Assembly: GCF_003473485.1 (NCBI RefSeq)
Contig: NC_053042.1
Coordinates: 33,694,762 to 33,758,761, forward strand
Direction of reading: 5' to 3'
DNA length: 64,000 nt
Source: Medicago truncatula
Taxonomy: Eukaryota > Streptophyta > Magnoliopsida > Fabales > Fabaceae
The notes beneath the pieces are model-generated. The model made no database searches, was not told the origin of the DNA, and worked only from the letters and a program-made list of their open reading frames with translations. Within the stretch, counting starts at the first letter, position 1. Every line of letters begins with the position of its first letter. Shown in pieces: positions 1 through 10,794 of the stretch. The position numbers were made by a program, and so were the translations under genes.

Positions 1-189
1 GAATCTCAAATTAAGGAAAATTCTTTGATACTTTAGCGTTACGTTAAACATTTATTTGCTGTTGGTAAAAATAATTCCAAATTTAAAAGTTGCTCCTAAA
101 GTTTGGAGTTATGTTGTGAATTGTAAATGACCACATTCCCAAAAAAAACAAGTTGCTCATGAAGATGAGGTTGAACCCCTTGCCATCTT

Positions 190-520
190 CAATCTTCTTG
201 TTAGAATCTTCTCAATCTTCGTCAATTGCAACTTTCACCTCAAAATTATGGTCATATCCTTCACTAACTCAACATTGATTTTCTTTAGTGCATCAATTTC
301 TAGTTGCAGAGAAGCCTTGTCAACTTCAATCTTCTTGAAAGCTAACATCGGCAATGACTTTGTCCGCCTCTTTACGAGATTTTCGGTCAACCTTCAGAAG
401 TTTCCTAAAATCATTGTTATACTTTTCTGCAATGGAACTCACGTTCTTCAACTTCTCAACCTCATACTTCAAGTCCCTGATTATCTAGCCGGCATCACCG
501 AGCTCATCTAGCTGCTGCTC
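190..520 (-). pseudogene. Decayed coiled-coil ORF fragment
   Basis: Read on the minus strand, this stretch gives a lysine/glutamate-rich, heptad-like peptide (for example DLKYEVEKLKN and KVDRKSRKEADKVIADVSF) interrupted by a TAG codon and by frame changes. It resembles the coiled-coil tail of a mobile-element or plant-mobile-domain protein, but I cannot name the family. Part of it recurs near 3.1-3.4 kb in the duplicated segment. It is a relic rather than a gene. Confidence 0.35.
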
Positions 521-1000
521 TGTAGTTTTTCCTTATCCTTATCCTCATTGTCTTCTAGATAAATTGTACCACGTAAAGCAGCACACATAAGATAAGAAGA
601 GGAAGCTACACACACTCCAATATCACTAACTTTGTTCTCTCTCTCTTTCTCTCTATATATATATATTCCTTTTCGATCAAATCATTCCACACAATCTTAG
701 AAGAAAAATCACTATCATCAACAAACTGAGGAAGGGGCTTAATCTAGTCATCCGGATTGGGCACCTTGACCTTGGTCCCACCTTAAACATTGTTCCACCT
801 TAGTTAAATGCATGTCATTAACCGCAAAAATACATACATTAATAAATTATATTACATAATTTCAAAAATTACAAAAGTACCTAGATTTTTTCTTAATAAA
901 AAAGTACCTAGTTTTAAAAAATGTTTTTTCAGAGAGATTTAAAAAATGGTTAACAATGTATATTCTTTTTATTAATAAAGTATCGAAATTGGTTAGTAAC

Positions 1001-1567
1001 TAGTGGCGGATCTCTTTGGTGGCTGGCGGGAGCCACGATATCCCCCAAGATTAACTTATATAATATAATAGATGCACTACATCATTAAGATTTCGCTGCT
1101 GCAGTGGTAAGGGGTGCCAAAAATTGCCTAGGGTTTGAGATATCCTCCCCACTCTTCTTTTTACATATTTATTTCCTATTTTTAGATATTGTATTAAAAA
1201 AAAGTGTTTGAGGGGATCTCTTTGGTGGTCGACGGGAGCCAAGGTATCCCCAAGATTAACTTATATAATATAATAGATGTACTACATCAGTAAGATTTCA
1301 CTGCTGCAGTGGTAAGGGGGTGCCATAAATTGCCTAGGGTTTGAGATATCCTCCCCACTCTTCTTTTTACATATTTATTTCCTATTTTTAGATATTGTAT
1401 TAAAAAAAAAGTGTTTGAGGGGGGACTCAAACCAATGTTCTCTTCCTTCTTTCAAACAATTAATACCACTAGGTCAATTATTAATTATTGATATAACTTG
1501 AAATCATTTAATATATATTCCATAGAAATTTGGCACCCCCAAGAATTTAACTCAAGATTCGTCACTG
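1001..1567. mobile_element. Non-autonomous hAT-like element with 8-bp TSD
   Basis: The ends are imperfect inverted repeats, tagtggcggatct on the left and the complement of cagtgacgaatct on the right. They are flanked by an 8-bp direct repeat ttagtaac (993-1000 and 1568-1575), the target-duplication size of hAT elements. The paralogous copy near 6000 has the uninterrupted site. Inside, a 206-bp unit is tandemly duplicated (1008-1213 and 1214-1423). No transposase is encoded. Confidence 0.7.
1008..1423. repeat. 206-bp tandem duplication within the hAT-like element
   Basis: The unit beginning ggatctctttggtgg at 1008 restarts at 1214 and is nearly identical to the end, including the tract tttttacatatttatttcc. 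The duplication sits just inside the left terminus of the element. Confidence 0.85.
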
Positions 1568-1575
1568 TTAGTAAC

Positions 1576-3111
1576 GCAACTAAATTTTTGTGCTCAGAAC
1601 CTCTAAAATAGTTGTTTTATTCAAATATCAAAATATATTAAATGTATTGGGATGTGACGGCGAGAATTAGACTCAACCCTTACTTGATATAGTATCAACT
1701 TGTTCATGATTTATCTCTGTCTCTTATTTATTTTTCATTTTTCTTACAACATGCACATTTGAAAATATACAAAAAAATAAATAAAAAAAATTAAGGTTGT
1801 TTAAGGGATGAACATAAAAATTAGCGTGATAGGAGGTCATATGTTGAACTAATTGACTTGTTATTTTTTTAAGTTAACGAACCAAATTAAGCCAAAAATA
1901 GGCAACCAAACACGACACCATTAAGCCAAAAATTCAGAAGTGACAATCAATTTATAGGTAGATACACTCTTAAACATCTTAAAGGTTGTGTGCTCCATTG
2001 GTAAAAAAAATTTTGATATGAAAATCCTTTAACTTTAGACTTAATTCAATACCACAACTGATGTTTAACTAGATGTTATTAACCGAATAACACAAACATA
2101 CGTCGCTTTTAAATTGATCAAATACATATCATCCAAATTGCATATCCTAAATGAGTATATATATATACACAAAATATCCCTACAATTTTCGATCCTATGG
2201 ACCAACAAAGAGATTGACGTATGTTTTCGTGTATAGGTCCCGACAAAAAACTCTTCACTTCTCTAAGAGTGCTTTCTGCAGATGAAAGTGTAGTTCTTTA
2301 ATTAACCACGACCTCAATGATGATTGACCAGCATTCATCGGCTTCTACTTTGAACTGCTCTTAAAAGCATGCACGAGTAGCCTCCATATAACGACACTTT
2401 CATCTAAATCGTACGATCAACACTTATGCAATTTTTAAATTAGTTTATTTTCATATGGGCTCATTAAATTGCATCTCTATAGCATGAAATATTTATCCAT
2501 AAGTGTGTCACATATCAATTGACATATACTGCAATACTAAAATTGATCTTAATTGAGTGGAGTAGAATTGAGGACTAATTGTTTGGTGAATATAAACTTA
2601 GTTCAATTGATAGAAATGTTGCAGTATGTAAAATCTTATGTGTTAGAACCTTGAAGTCTCCACTTATTTACTTTAAATAACAGATTTCTAACCACTATGG
2701 TGTTTGATAAAAAAAGATTGTGGAGTTTACATTACCCTCCCTCATGAAAATAATTTTACTTGGATACTTAGATCATTGAAATCATCTATTTAAAAGGTGA
2801 TTCAATCTCGTGAAAAAAATAGATGTCTCCTTGTCAAATTGAAGATTATTCTTGTAGCGGATAGTTTAAGACACCTATTATGGGATCAAAGACCATGATG
2901 TAAAAATATAAAACTTTATTTCATGTCGATTAATTTAGAGGTAATGAAAGAACTCTAGAGTTGATTAAATATCAGGATTATCTTTAGGGTTTTGTTGGAT
3001 ATGGTACCCATGCCTCACTTTAATAAAATTTGTTGTTAAAAAAATCCATCTAGTCAATATTTTATATTTAATTATTTTCAAGTGAATTTTAAATAAGGAA
3101 AATTTTACTTC
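1576..3111. other. Intergenic, no gene seen
   Basis: A+T-rich DNA with no convincing open frame, RNA gene or splice-linked exons. The first 200 bases are the end of duplicated copy A. The rest has no structure I could assign. Confidence 0.6.
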
Positions 3112-4239
3112 AAAAAAAAATTAAGGAAAATCCTTTGTTGCTTTAGCGCTACGTTGAATATTTGTTTGTTGTAGGTCAAAATAATTCTAAATTTAAAAGT
3201 TGCTCCTTAATCTTAGAATTATGTTGTGAATTGTAAATGACCACATCCCCAAAACACAAGTTGTTCATCAAGATGAGGTTAAACCCCTTGCCATCTTCAA
3301 TCTTCTTGTCATAATCTTCTCAATCTTCGCCATCTCCATAGTAAAGTTCACTTTGAGACTTAGACTTTCGCATAAGCACTAACTTCATCAAAGCATGTGA
3401 CGAAGTCAACAACAACTTTCACCTCAAAGTTATGGTCATATTTTTATACTCTAAAATATAAAATTAATAGAAAAATATTTAAATTTAATTATCATCGACA
3501 TTTAAATTATAAAGAAATGAATCAATTTTTTTAAATGGTGGTTCAAAATTAATATATGTCATAAACATATTTATTTACGTTAAATGAGATTAAAGTGTAA
3601 TGTGTAACACCCCATTTTCCCAATGTAAAAATTTCATTTAAATAATCAGAGTTCTCAACATAAACGGAATGTCACACTTCTTTTCAAAAATCGTAAATGG
3701 AATAAATAACTATTTATCCTTCATAAATCAATAACATAATATTTAATATTTCGCAGCAGAATTTATTCAACATCTAAAATAGTCTTTGGCACGAAGGCCT
3801 CATTAAAACATCTCTTAAAAATCCAAATTAAATCATAGTCATGTAAAAACATAAGCAATACGTAAAGGAATAGAAAATAGCCACAACAAAATCCCATCCC
3901 GTTACGTATCAGAGCACCTAAGACACACGAGAGGGAAACCTCACACGACATCAACTATTCTTGGTTACCTGCAAGTTACCCATGGTGGGCAACATTTAGA
4001 AGGGGTGAGATTTCACAAAACAATAATATTAAACATATAATTCAATAATTATATTTAACAACATGAAAACATCATAATATTCATCATAGATAATAATATA
4101 TCATATATCACATCATTAATAGTTCAAATAAAGAATCACAGCTTAAACAACTTGACAACTTAACACTTTTGACTCGACACATGTGACTCCAACTCGACTA
4201 TGCAACTTAGACCTCTTATATGCATGTGGTACCAATACA

Positions 4240-4395
4240 GAGCATCAAGCCCCCATCGCTATTTGAGTATTATTATACTTCCAGAGCATCAAGCCCCAAT
4301 CGCTATTTGAGTATTATTATACTTCCGGAGCATCAAGCCCCAATTGCTATTTGAGTATTATTATACTTCCGGAGCATCAAGCCCCAATCGCTGAA
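4240..4395. repeat. 44-bp tandem repeat, about 3.5 copies
   Basis: Units starting gagcatcaagcccc begin at 4240, 4284, 4328 and 4372, an exact 44-base spacing, with one to three substitutions between units. The array lies inside the solo LTR, beside the family-conserved tgcatgtggtacca. Confidence 0.9.
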
Positions 4396-4820
4396 ATGCT
4401 AATGCATGGACTCGACTTCTTAAACATCTTAAATCGACAACCTCTTATATAATCCAATAATTTGGAACTTCATCATCTTAATCAACTTAGACCGACTCAT
4501 GCAGCTTAGTTAAATAACAACAGCAACACAACAGTATACAAAAATAACATGACATAATAATATCAAATGCAAGTCAACAACGTCTCAATTATTCACATAT
4601 AATTCAAGTAATGCATATACAATTATATCACAATATAACAACATCAAATAATAATCAACATCTTAAAACATCATATATACATATAACACTTCATCAATCA
4701 TGGACAATATCGTATTCACAACATATACATACATATACTAATTCATCAATCATAAACAACATCATACTCATAAACATATACATTCATATACTAATTCATC
4801 AATCATATTCAATTATTCAC

Positions 4821-5178
4821 TGTGACCTACGTGCAGTAATTTGACCATAACTCAAGTTCTATAAATCCTTTTGAAGTCAACCCAACGACATTAGAAAGCT
4901 AACATCCATACCTACAACTTTCGTGCTTACACCTAAGACCAATTATGTACCAATCAATACCAGTTTTCATTTCAAATTCGGACAAAGTTGTGCTGAAATT
5001 CATAAAAATTCATTGTGACCTACGTTCAGTAATTTGACCATAACTCAAGTTCTATAAATCGTTTTAACGTCAGACCAACGGCATTAGAAAGCTAACATAC
5101 ATACCTACAACTTTTGTGTTTACACCTAAGACTAATTCTGTACCGATCAATACCAGTTTTTATTTCAAATTCAGGGCA
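4821..5178. repeat. 193-bp tandem duplication within the solo LTR
   Basis: The segment starting tgtgacctacgtgcagtaat at 4821 restarts at 5014 with scattered substitutions (tgtgacctacgttcagtaat) and runs through ataccagtttt in both copies. It occupies the LTR position where related LTRs carry palindrome arrays. Confidence 0.85.
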
Positions 5179-6148
5179 GAGATGAAAAGAAAAATCAGAA
5201 AAAAGGAACCTATATTATTCCACTTCACTTTTATTCAAAATCATCACTCTTAACCCTAATTCTCCAACCTTTCTAATTCAATCCCACACTTGCTAAATAC
5301 AATCATCAGAATTATTTAGATTAATAGAATTGTAAGTTAGTCTCACCCTTACCTTATAACTCAAAATCGCAGCACTCCTAGGTCTCTTGCTCTTCTCTCA
5401 GCTTTTTCTCCCTTTTCTCCAAAATTGATCGTACGTTATGTTTTTTCTAAATTAGGTTTCTCCTATTTATAACCCTTTTTCTATTTTATCTTATTTCTCT
5501 TTCTCCCCCAAAACTCTCTAAAATCTCATAACAAACTCTCAACTCAATTTTATTTCTTTTTTCAAATCTTATTCTATTAAATAACAACATAAGCCACTTA
5601 ATAAATCACATAATCAAATAAATATATTTTAAACTCTTCTTAATAAATTTTAGACTCAATTAAATAATTAAATAAATCAAATAATTCAAAGAGGGCGTTA
5701 CATAATGCATATTTAATTATTAAAGGAGGGAGTTGTAATTCAAACATCTTATAAGGGAGGGGAGTATAAATTTTACTTTTCAAAGGAGATGAGATGAGTG
5801 TATATTTCAACATAAAGGAGAGGTGAATGTAATTCAAGCATTTTTGAGGGGAGGGGAGGGGAGTGAAATGTTTCTAATATGTTTTGAATAAGAGGGAATG
5901 AAAGTGTATAGGGGAGGATAATGTAATTCAAACATTTTAAGAGGAGAGAGATGTAATTTACTCTTTTTTTATTAAAGAAGCATTGGAATTGGTTAATAAC
6001 ACATCTAGTTTTTTTTGTTCTCAACCTCTAAAAAAGTTTTGTTATTCAAACATTAAATTATATTAAATGTGTTGGGTATGGTGATAATTAGACTCAAGCC
6101 CTTATTTTTTACAACGTCAACTTTTTATTGATTTATCTCTATTTCTTG

Positions 6149-6415
6149 CTCCCTCCGTTTCACAAGATTAATCGTTTAAGATTTTTGCACAATTATTAAG
6201 AAAATAATTTCAATGGTAAAATTAGTATCATTTACTAAAATATCATTATTAATTGTAGTTAGTTAAGAACCTAAGTTGGATAAAATTCAATAAATAATAA
6301 TATAATAGTGGAAGAAAAAAAATTTTGATGCATCGGTATAGTACAGTAACAATTATTTTGAGAAAAAGAAAAAGAAAAAAAGTTAAAAAGATTATAATTG
6401 TGAGACAGAAAGGAG
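6149..6415. mobile_element. MITE, Stowaway-like (CTCCCTCCGTTTC end)
   Basis: It starts ctccctccgtttcacaa and ends with the near-complement tgagacagaaaggag, the terminal signature of many Stowaway/mariner-type MITEs. The paralogous copy near 1713-1725 reads straight through, so the segment is an insertion about 267 bp long. The exact ends and target duplication are ambiguous by a few bases. Confidence 0.65.
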
Positions 6416-6802
6416 TATTTATTTTTCATTTTTCTTACAATATTCACATTTTAAAATATACAAAAAAATATTGGTCGAATTTTTTAATTTTTTTTAATAT
6501 ATAAAAATGATTTATGAATTATAAAAGAAAAAAAATTACGAAGATAAATAAACGAATATAGTACGACTCAGCTACATGAACATCGTATAATGACCGAGTT
6601 CAAATCTCAAACATCTTGCTTATTTATTTATCCGATAACACCAAGAAAATGCATACCTATTATTTAATCAAAAAAGAGAAAAGCATACGGATTATTCTAG
6701 AGAAAATGAATTAGGCAATGTTGAAGAGTGATTGAAGAGATCTAACTCATCGTTTTTTCCAAATCAAAATTGACGAAAAAGCTAAAACCAGAAACCCTAA
6801 AA
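6416..6802. promoter_or_regulatory. Upstream region of the tetraspanin gene
   Basis: A+T-rich DNA ending about 90 bases before the start codon in the likely 5' leader. No single TATA box stands out. Confidence 0.3.
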
Positions 6803-9800
6803 ATGCGACTCCATTGTTGCCATTTTTCCTTAGCATTCCTCCTCAAATTTCTCAATTTCCTTCAAGCATTTGTTGGTCTTTCAATTCTTCTCTATTCCAT
6901 ATGGATGCTCAATCAATGGGATCATTTCACTCCTCAACCACCTCTTCCTCATCTTTCCCTTTCTCTTCCTCGCTCCTTTTCCCCTCAATTCACTTCTGAT
7001 ATCAACCTCCCCGCTCCATGGTTCGTTCCCTTCATTTTCCACACATAATTGCATCAAATTTCACTTTTTTATTTTTTTAGATATTTTTTATTTTATTTGT
7101 TAAATAGTCTAGTTGCGAGAATTATCTACACCCCGACATATCAAATGTCTCTGCAGCTATGAGCTGAATTGTACTCACGATACATTTCATAGATTTATCC
7201 TGATGGTAGCAATAGTAATGAATAAAATGTTTTTTTTTTTGGTTTGGGTACTGTGAGGTGTATTAAATGCTTTATTAATAAATGGTTCGTTAATATCAAC
7301 TACTTTTTCATGCTTGGTGCCTTGGAGTAAATTTCAAAAGGGAAATTTACCTTTTATGTTTTTTTTTTACTTCAATTATCCTTTTGTGAGTTGGGTGATT
7401 ATGGTTATGGAAGTTGTATTAAATTGTTACCAATTGTGCTCGAGCTCAACAATACCTCGAGTGACTAGTCTTTGCAGCTGTGTGCAGAGAATAATTTGGT
7501 TTACCAGTTTAATTATGATTAGATTGCAGTATCTCTAGTGAAATGTGGTTATCGATATGATTACTAATGAATTTACATTGCTTCTTTATGGATTTGTTTT
7601 GATGTTTTGAAGGTTATTATTCATTTGGTGTTTAAATTCTCATTCTTTGCTAACTATGTTTTTCACTTGATGATGATAGGTTCATCTATGCTTTCATGTG
7701 TGTGGGAATATTGGTGTGCTGCATTGCTTTCTTTGGTTGCATTGCAGCGGAGATTATTAATGGTTGCTGCTTGTGTTTTGTATCCTACTTAAAGCGGAGT
7801 TATATTTATTTTCATATCTTAGTTTGGATAATCTCTTGTTCGGAGAGTTAATTTGTGTTGAATACTTGGAAGAAAATTCTACTTTACTTTTGATTTTCTT
7901 ATTTTTGTTCTAATTTTTCTTTAGATTCCTTGACCTTTTTGAAAATGCCAGTACACAGTACTAATCACAGTACTTGTTCTACTTGAGGCTGCTTTGGTGG
8001 CATTCATTGCAATTGATCGTCAATGGCAAGAGGTTCGTACATTCCTCACCCCATACTCTGTTTAAAAACATGGTTGCATTATTTAACTTCTTTGCCCGTT
8101 TCTAATGACTGTAATATGTTGATTATTGCCTTTAAAGGATCTTCCGGTTGATCCAACCGGTCAACTTGCGAGTATTCGATCTTTCATCGAAGATAATCAA
8201 GATATATCTAGATGGGTTGGCATTGCTGTTCTTGTAGTTCAGGTATATTCATTTCTGATTCCTTTTGCTATTGGCATTTGGCCTACTTTTCTGTGACCAC
8301 TCATTGGTAAACAAGTAAGTTATAGACTATTATTTATATAAAGGACTGATAAGGTGGCTTAGTGGTTTAAGGGGACGGACATAGGGGTTGGACTCGTTGG
8401 AGTGATAATGAAGGTCATGAGTTCAACTCCTCCTACTAACAAAGTTATACTAATATTTGTCATTAAAAAACCACTATTGCTTACACACATTACAATCATA
8501 CTTTTTTTTGGGTGTGGTCTTTATATCATAAGTAATAGCTATTGGAAATTAAAGAAGGTAAAACATCGGTTCAGAGTATATCCAATGACTATTTTAGTGA
8601 TCCTTCTTACATATTAGAGGCATCGTTGATCAATGAGCCATGAGTGTAACTGAATCTTCTCCCTAAGAAATTCATCCATCTAGAACTTTTCTTGCTCCCT
8701 CTCCCCTTCATTTGGATTGATTTAGTGTACAGATAAATTAGTTTGAATTGAGGAGATGATAGGTTCTTCTTTTGATTTCAAACTTTACTGGTTTGGTGCA
8801 ACATATTTGTAAGTATGGACTATGGAGAACAGAGCGAGAAATAGAATATGCTACTCTGTTTATTTTGTTAAGGTTGAAACTTGAAATAGGAAAACAGGAC
8901 ATAAATCTACCTAAATTTAAACACTTTGCCTGGCACATTTAATTGTGTATGTTGTTACATTTTACAAGTTACTGTATCATCATGACAATAGTATTAATTA
9001 ACAAACTAAAGAATCATGTAGCAATTGCACTGCATGAATGAAAAGCATTTTCTGGGTTTCCTTTTTCATACCTTGCTGTAATTGCTATTTTTTTTCAACC
9101 TCAGGCATTATCTCTATTGGTAGCACTAATATTGCGAGCCACAGTTTCTACTCGAAGAGCAGATTTTGATGATGAGGAGGAATATGATGTTAGGGGTAGA
9201 AGTCGGGAGCCGCTATTAAATCATCAGTCTGGCCAAACATCTGGGATAAGCAAAGGTGATATCAGAGGAAACCTCTCTGACGTTTGGAGTTCACGGATGA
9301 GAGAGAAGGTAAGCTACTCTGAGGTCTAAAGTGTACTCATGTGCATAATCATTAATGGAATTTATGTCTTTTAATGATTCGAAAATAATTTTTGTCAAGA
9401 GTTTGTCAAAATAGAGGCTGAGCCGGTGCAGTCATGTTGTAAGATTATCTGCCATGGCTGCTGGAACGTGCTGCGATCTGAGAAGGATCGCTTTTCGGTC
9501 AGTTCATGATCAAGATCGAGTTTTCTAGGCAATATCGTAAACAAAACTGTGCTTGGCTGACTGTTTTGTGTCGGGTTTGGTGAAAAAATCGGTTTTCTTC
9601 AATTGAATAAAACCCTAAATTCGTTCTCTCAGCATTCAAACTTTGATTTGCAAAAAAGAAACCCCTAACCTGTGATGCTGCCCTCCCAATCGCTTCGTCC
9701 TGCTGTGCAAAATCTCCTCTTTCGTTCCTTGCTGCTGGTTTGTGCGAGGCGGCGGTCAACTATCCCTTTAGATTAGGTCTAGATTAAGGTTGGTGACAAA

Positions 9801-10615
9801 GTCTGGGCCCTTAAGGCCCAATGTACAGAAAAACAGCTTATAAGTTAGAAGACAATTTTTTTTGGGGTTGAATAAACAGCTTATTAGGCATTGGGCCTTT
9901 TAGTACTTATTTTTTAAAGAAAAAAAACCTAGTCAAGAATAGTATTAATAATTATACACAAACAATATAGTAACAATAAAAGATATAATTAGAGGTTTTG
10001 TTTTCATGTATGATATTTTTTATGTTTATGTGTGTGTATTTAGTTATAATTTTATCCTTTAGTAGGATCTTACCAATCGTGTTACGATCTTTCATCGGTC
10101 TTCCGGTCCTACTTAAAATCTCATGTTTGACTACATTGGGATGAGCTTTTAATATCAACTATAAACTATCAAAACTTTCAAGCTGTTTTGGTATCTTTGA
10201 ATATCGTATCTTTGTTAATTAATTTCATTGTTAGCATTTAGTTTGATTTATTGTTCATATGAACCTCTAATTGCCATTTTCATTCTGGGATGCAAAACCA
10301 ATGAGTGCGTTCTGCGATGTGTCATGGTTAAGGGTGCAGTCAAGCACAATTGTGCACACCTGTTCAGTGTTGTCTATTGCCATTCGTTTAAACTCTTCTT
10401 GATTACAATTTACATTATGATTCATAACGGAATGGATAGACAAATCTTTTGCACAGATCAGTAGACTTTTTTACAAACTACTATTTGTGTAAATAGGTTA
10501 TTACTGAGTCTGCTCGATTACATTGGCGTCTTTTCACATTAGTAACGTCGGTATTATCATTTCATTTTTGCAGTACGGATTGAACAATGGTGACAAGCAC
10601 AGTTACGAAGCGTGA
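6803..10615 (+). CDS. Tetraspanin family protein (TET18/19/20, TOM2A-related)
   Basis: Six exons join in frame at 6803-7020, 7680-7779, 7952-8032, 8138-8242, 9105-9308 and 10574-10615, each with GT-AG borders, giving 249 residues. The start is the ATG opening MRLHCCHF; the frame upstream of it has no better ATG. Four membrane segments lie near residues 7-30, 73-98, 107-127 and 162-180. A Cys-Cys pair follows segment 2, and the third-to-fourth loop is short (about 34 residues). The acidic, Arg-rich C-terminal tail faces the cytosol in this family. Related plant proteins (TOM2A and its homologues) sit in membranes and are known as host factors for tobamovirus replication. Assignment to the TET18/19/20 branch rests on the N-terminal motif and on a neighbouring TRM gene, as I recall for Arabidopsis. 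Introns 4 and 5 (862 and 1,265 bp) hold a SINE-like piece and a G+C-richer insertion. Confidence 0.88.
8341..8455 (+). repeat. tRNA-derived SINE-like fragment in intron 4
   Basis: An A-box-like ggtggcttagtggtttaag is followed about 50 bases later by a B-box-like ggtcatgagttcaactcc, the spacing of an internal RNA polymerase III promoter. Further downstream the sequence becomes A+T-rich. It is probably an old SINE copy. Confidence 0.4.
9420..9800. other. G+C-richer insertion in intron 5, origin unknown
   Basis: This part of the intron is clearly less A+T-rich than its surroundings. On the minus strand it has an 86-codon open frame (9759-9499) with no motif I recognise. It looks like inserted foreign sequence such as a captured leader or exon, but no terminal repeats were found. 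Confidence 0.3.
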
Positions 10616-10788
10616 GTTACAGGCAATGAGTGCTACTAGCTGTCAAGCTATTCAGTGTGGTGTTAATATCTGAGTACATATGTAATATGTATATCTTGCT
10701 TAAATGTTTTACTTTGTTAAATTTACTCTAAAAACACACTTCTTCTTCCTTTGGTTTGTGGTTTGAGCTTTTGTGTGTAACTGTATAT

Positions 10789-10794
10789 AATAAA
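10789..10794 (+). terminator. Polyadenylation signal of the tetraspanin gene
   Basis: AATAAA lies 174 bases after the stop codon in a T-rich 3' trailer and is followed by TG-rich sequence. Confidence 0.5.

Larger units (their letters stand above)
1..1790. repeat. Segmental duplication, copy A
   Basis: The stretches 1-250, about 960-1000 and 1576-1775 match 3112-3440, about 5970-6005 and 6006-6450 in the same order, at visibly diverged but easily aligned identity. Shared text includes the run around the words gtgaattgtaaatgacc (near 115 and 3225) and ttatttttcatttttctta (near 1725 and 6420). Copy A carries a hAT-like insertion that copy B lacks. About 500-960 has no recognised gene. Confidence 0.7.
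3603..5702 (-). mobile_element. Solo LTR (Ty3/gypsy-type) with 5-bp TSD
   Basis: 2,100 bp bounded by TGTAACACC and GGGCGTTACA and flanked by the direct repeat taatg (3598-3602 and 5703-5707). Its termini and several internal blocks match, in reverse orientation, the LTRs of the gypsy element at 23-34 kb. These blocks include the 17-mer atgggtaacttgcaggt (minus strand, 3983-3967), a TATA-like tataaata (minus, 5471-5464) and the donor-like aaggtaagggtgaga (minus, near 5354). No internal region accompanies it, so it is a recombination remnant. Confidence 0.85.
3112..6460. repeat. Segmental duplication, copy B
   Basis: Second copy of the segment at 1-1790, expanded by a solo LTR (3603-5702) and a MITE (6149-6415). 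It keeps the empty target site for the hAT-like element of copy A: ggttaataac is followed directly by flanking sequence near 5990-6000. Between 5703 and 5970 it holds short G-rich tandem-like repeats with variants of gtaattcaaacat. Confidence 0.65.

Noticed and set aside
4240-4395. Regularly spaced 44-bp units resembling a CRISPR array
   Set aside because: Units are contiguous without unique spacers, lie inside a plant LTR and have no cas genes.
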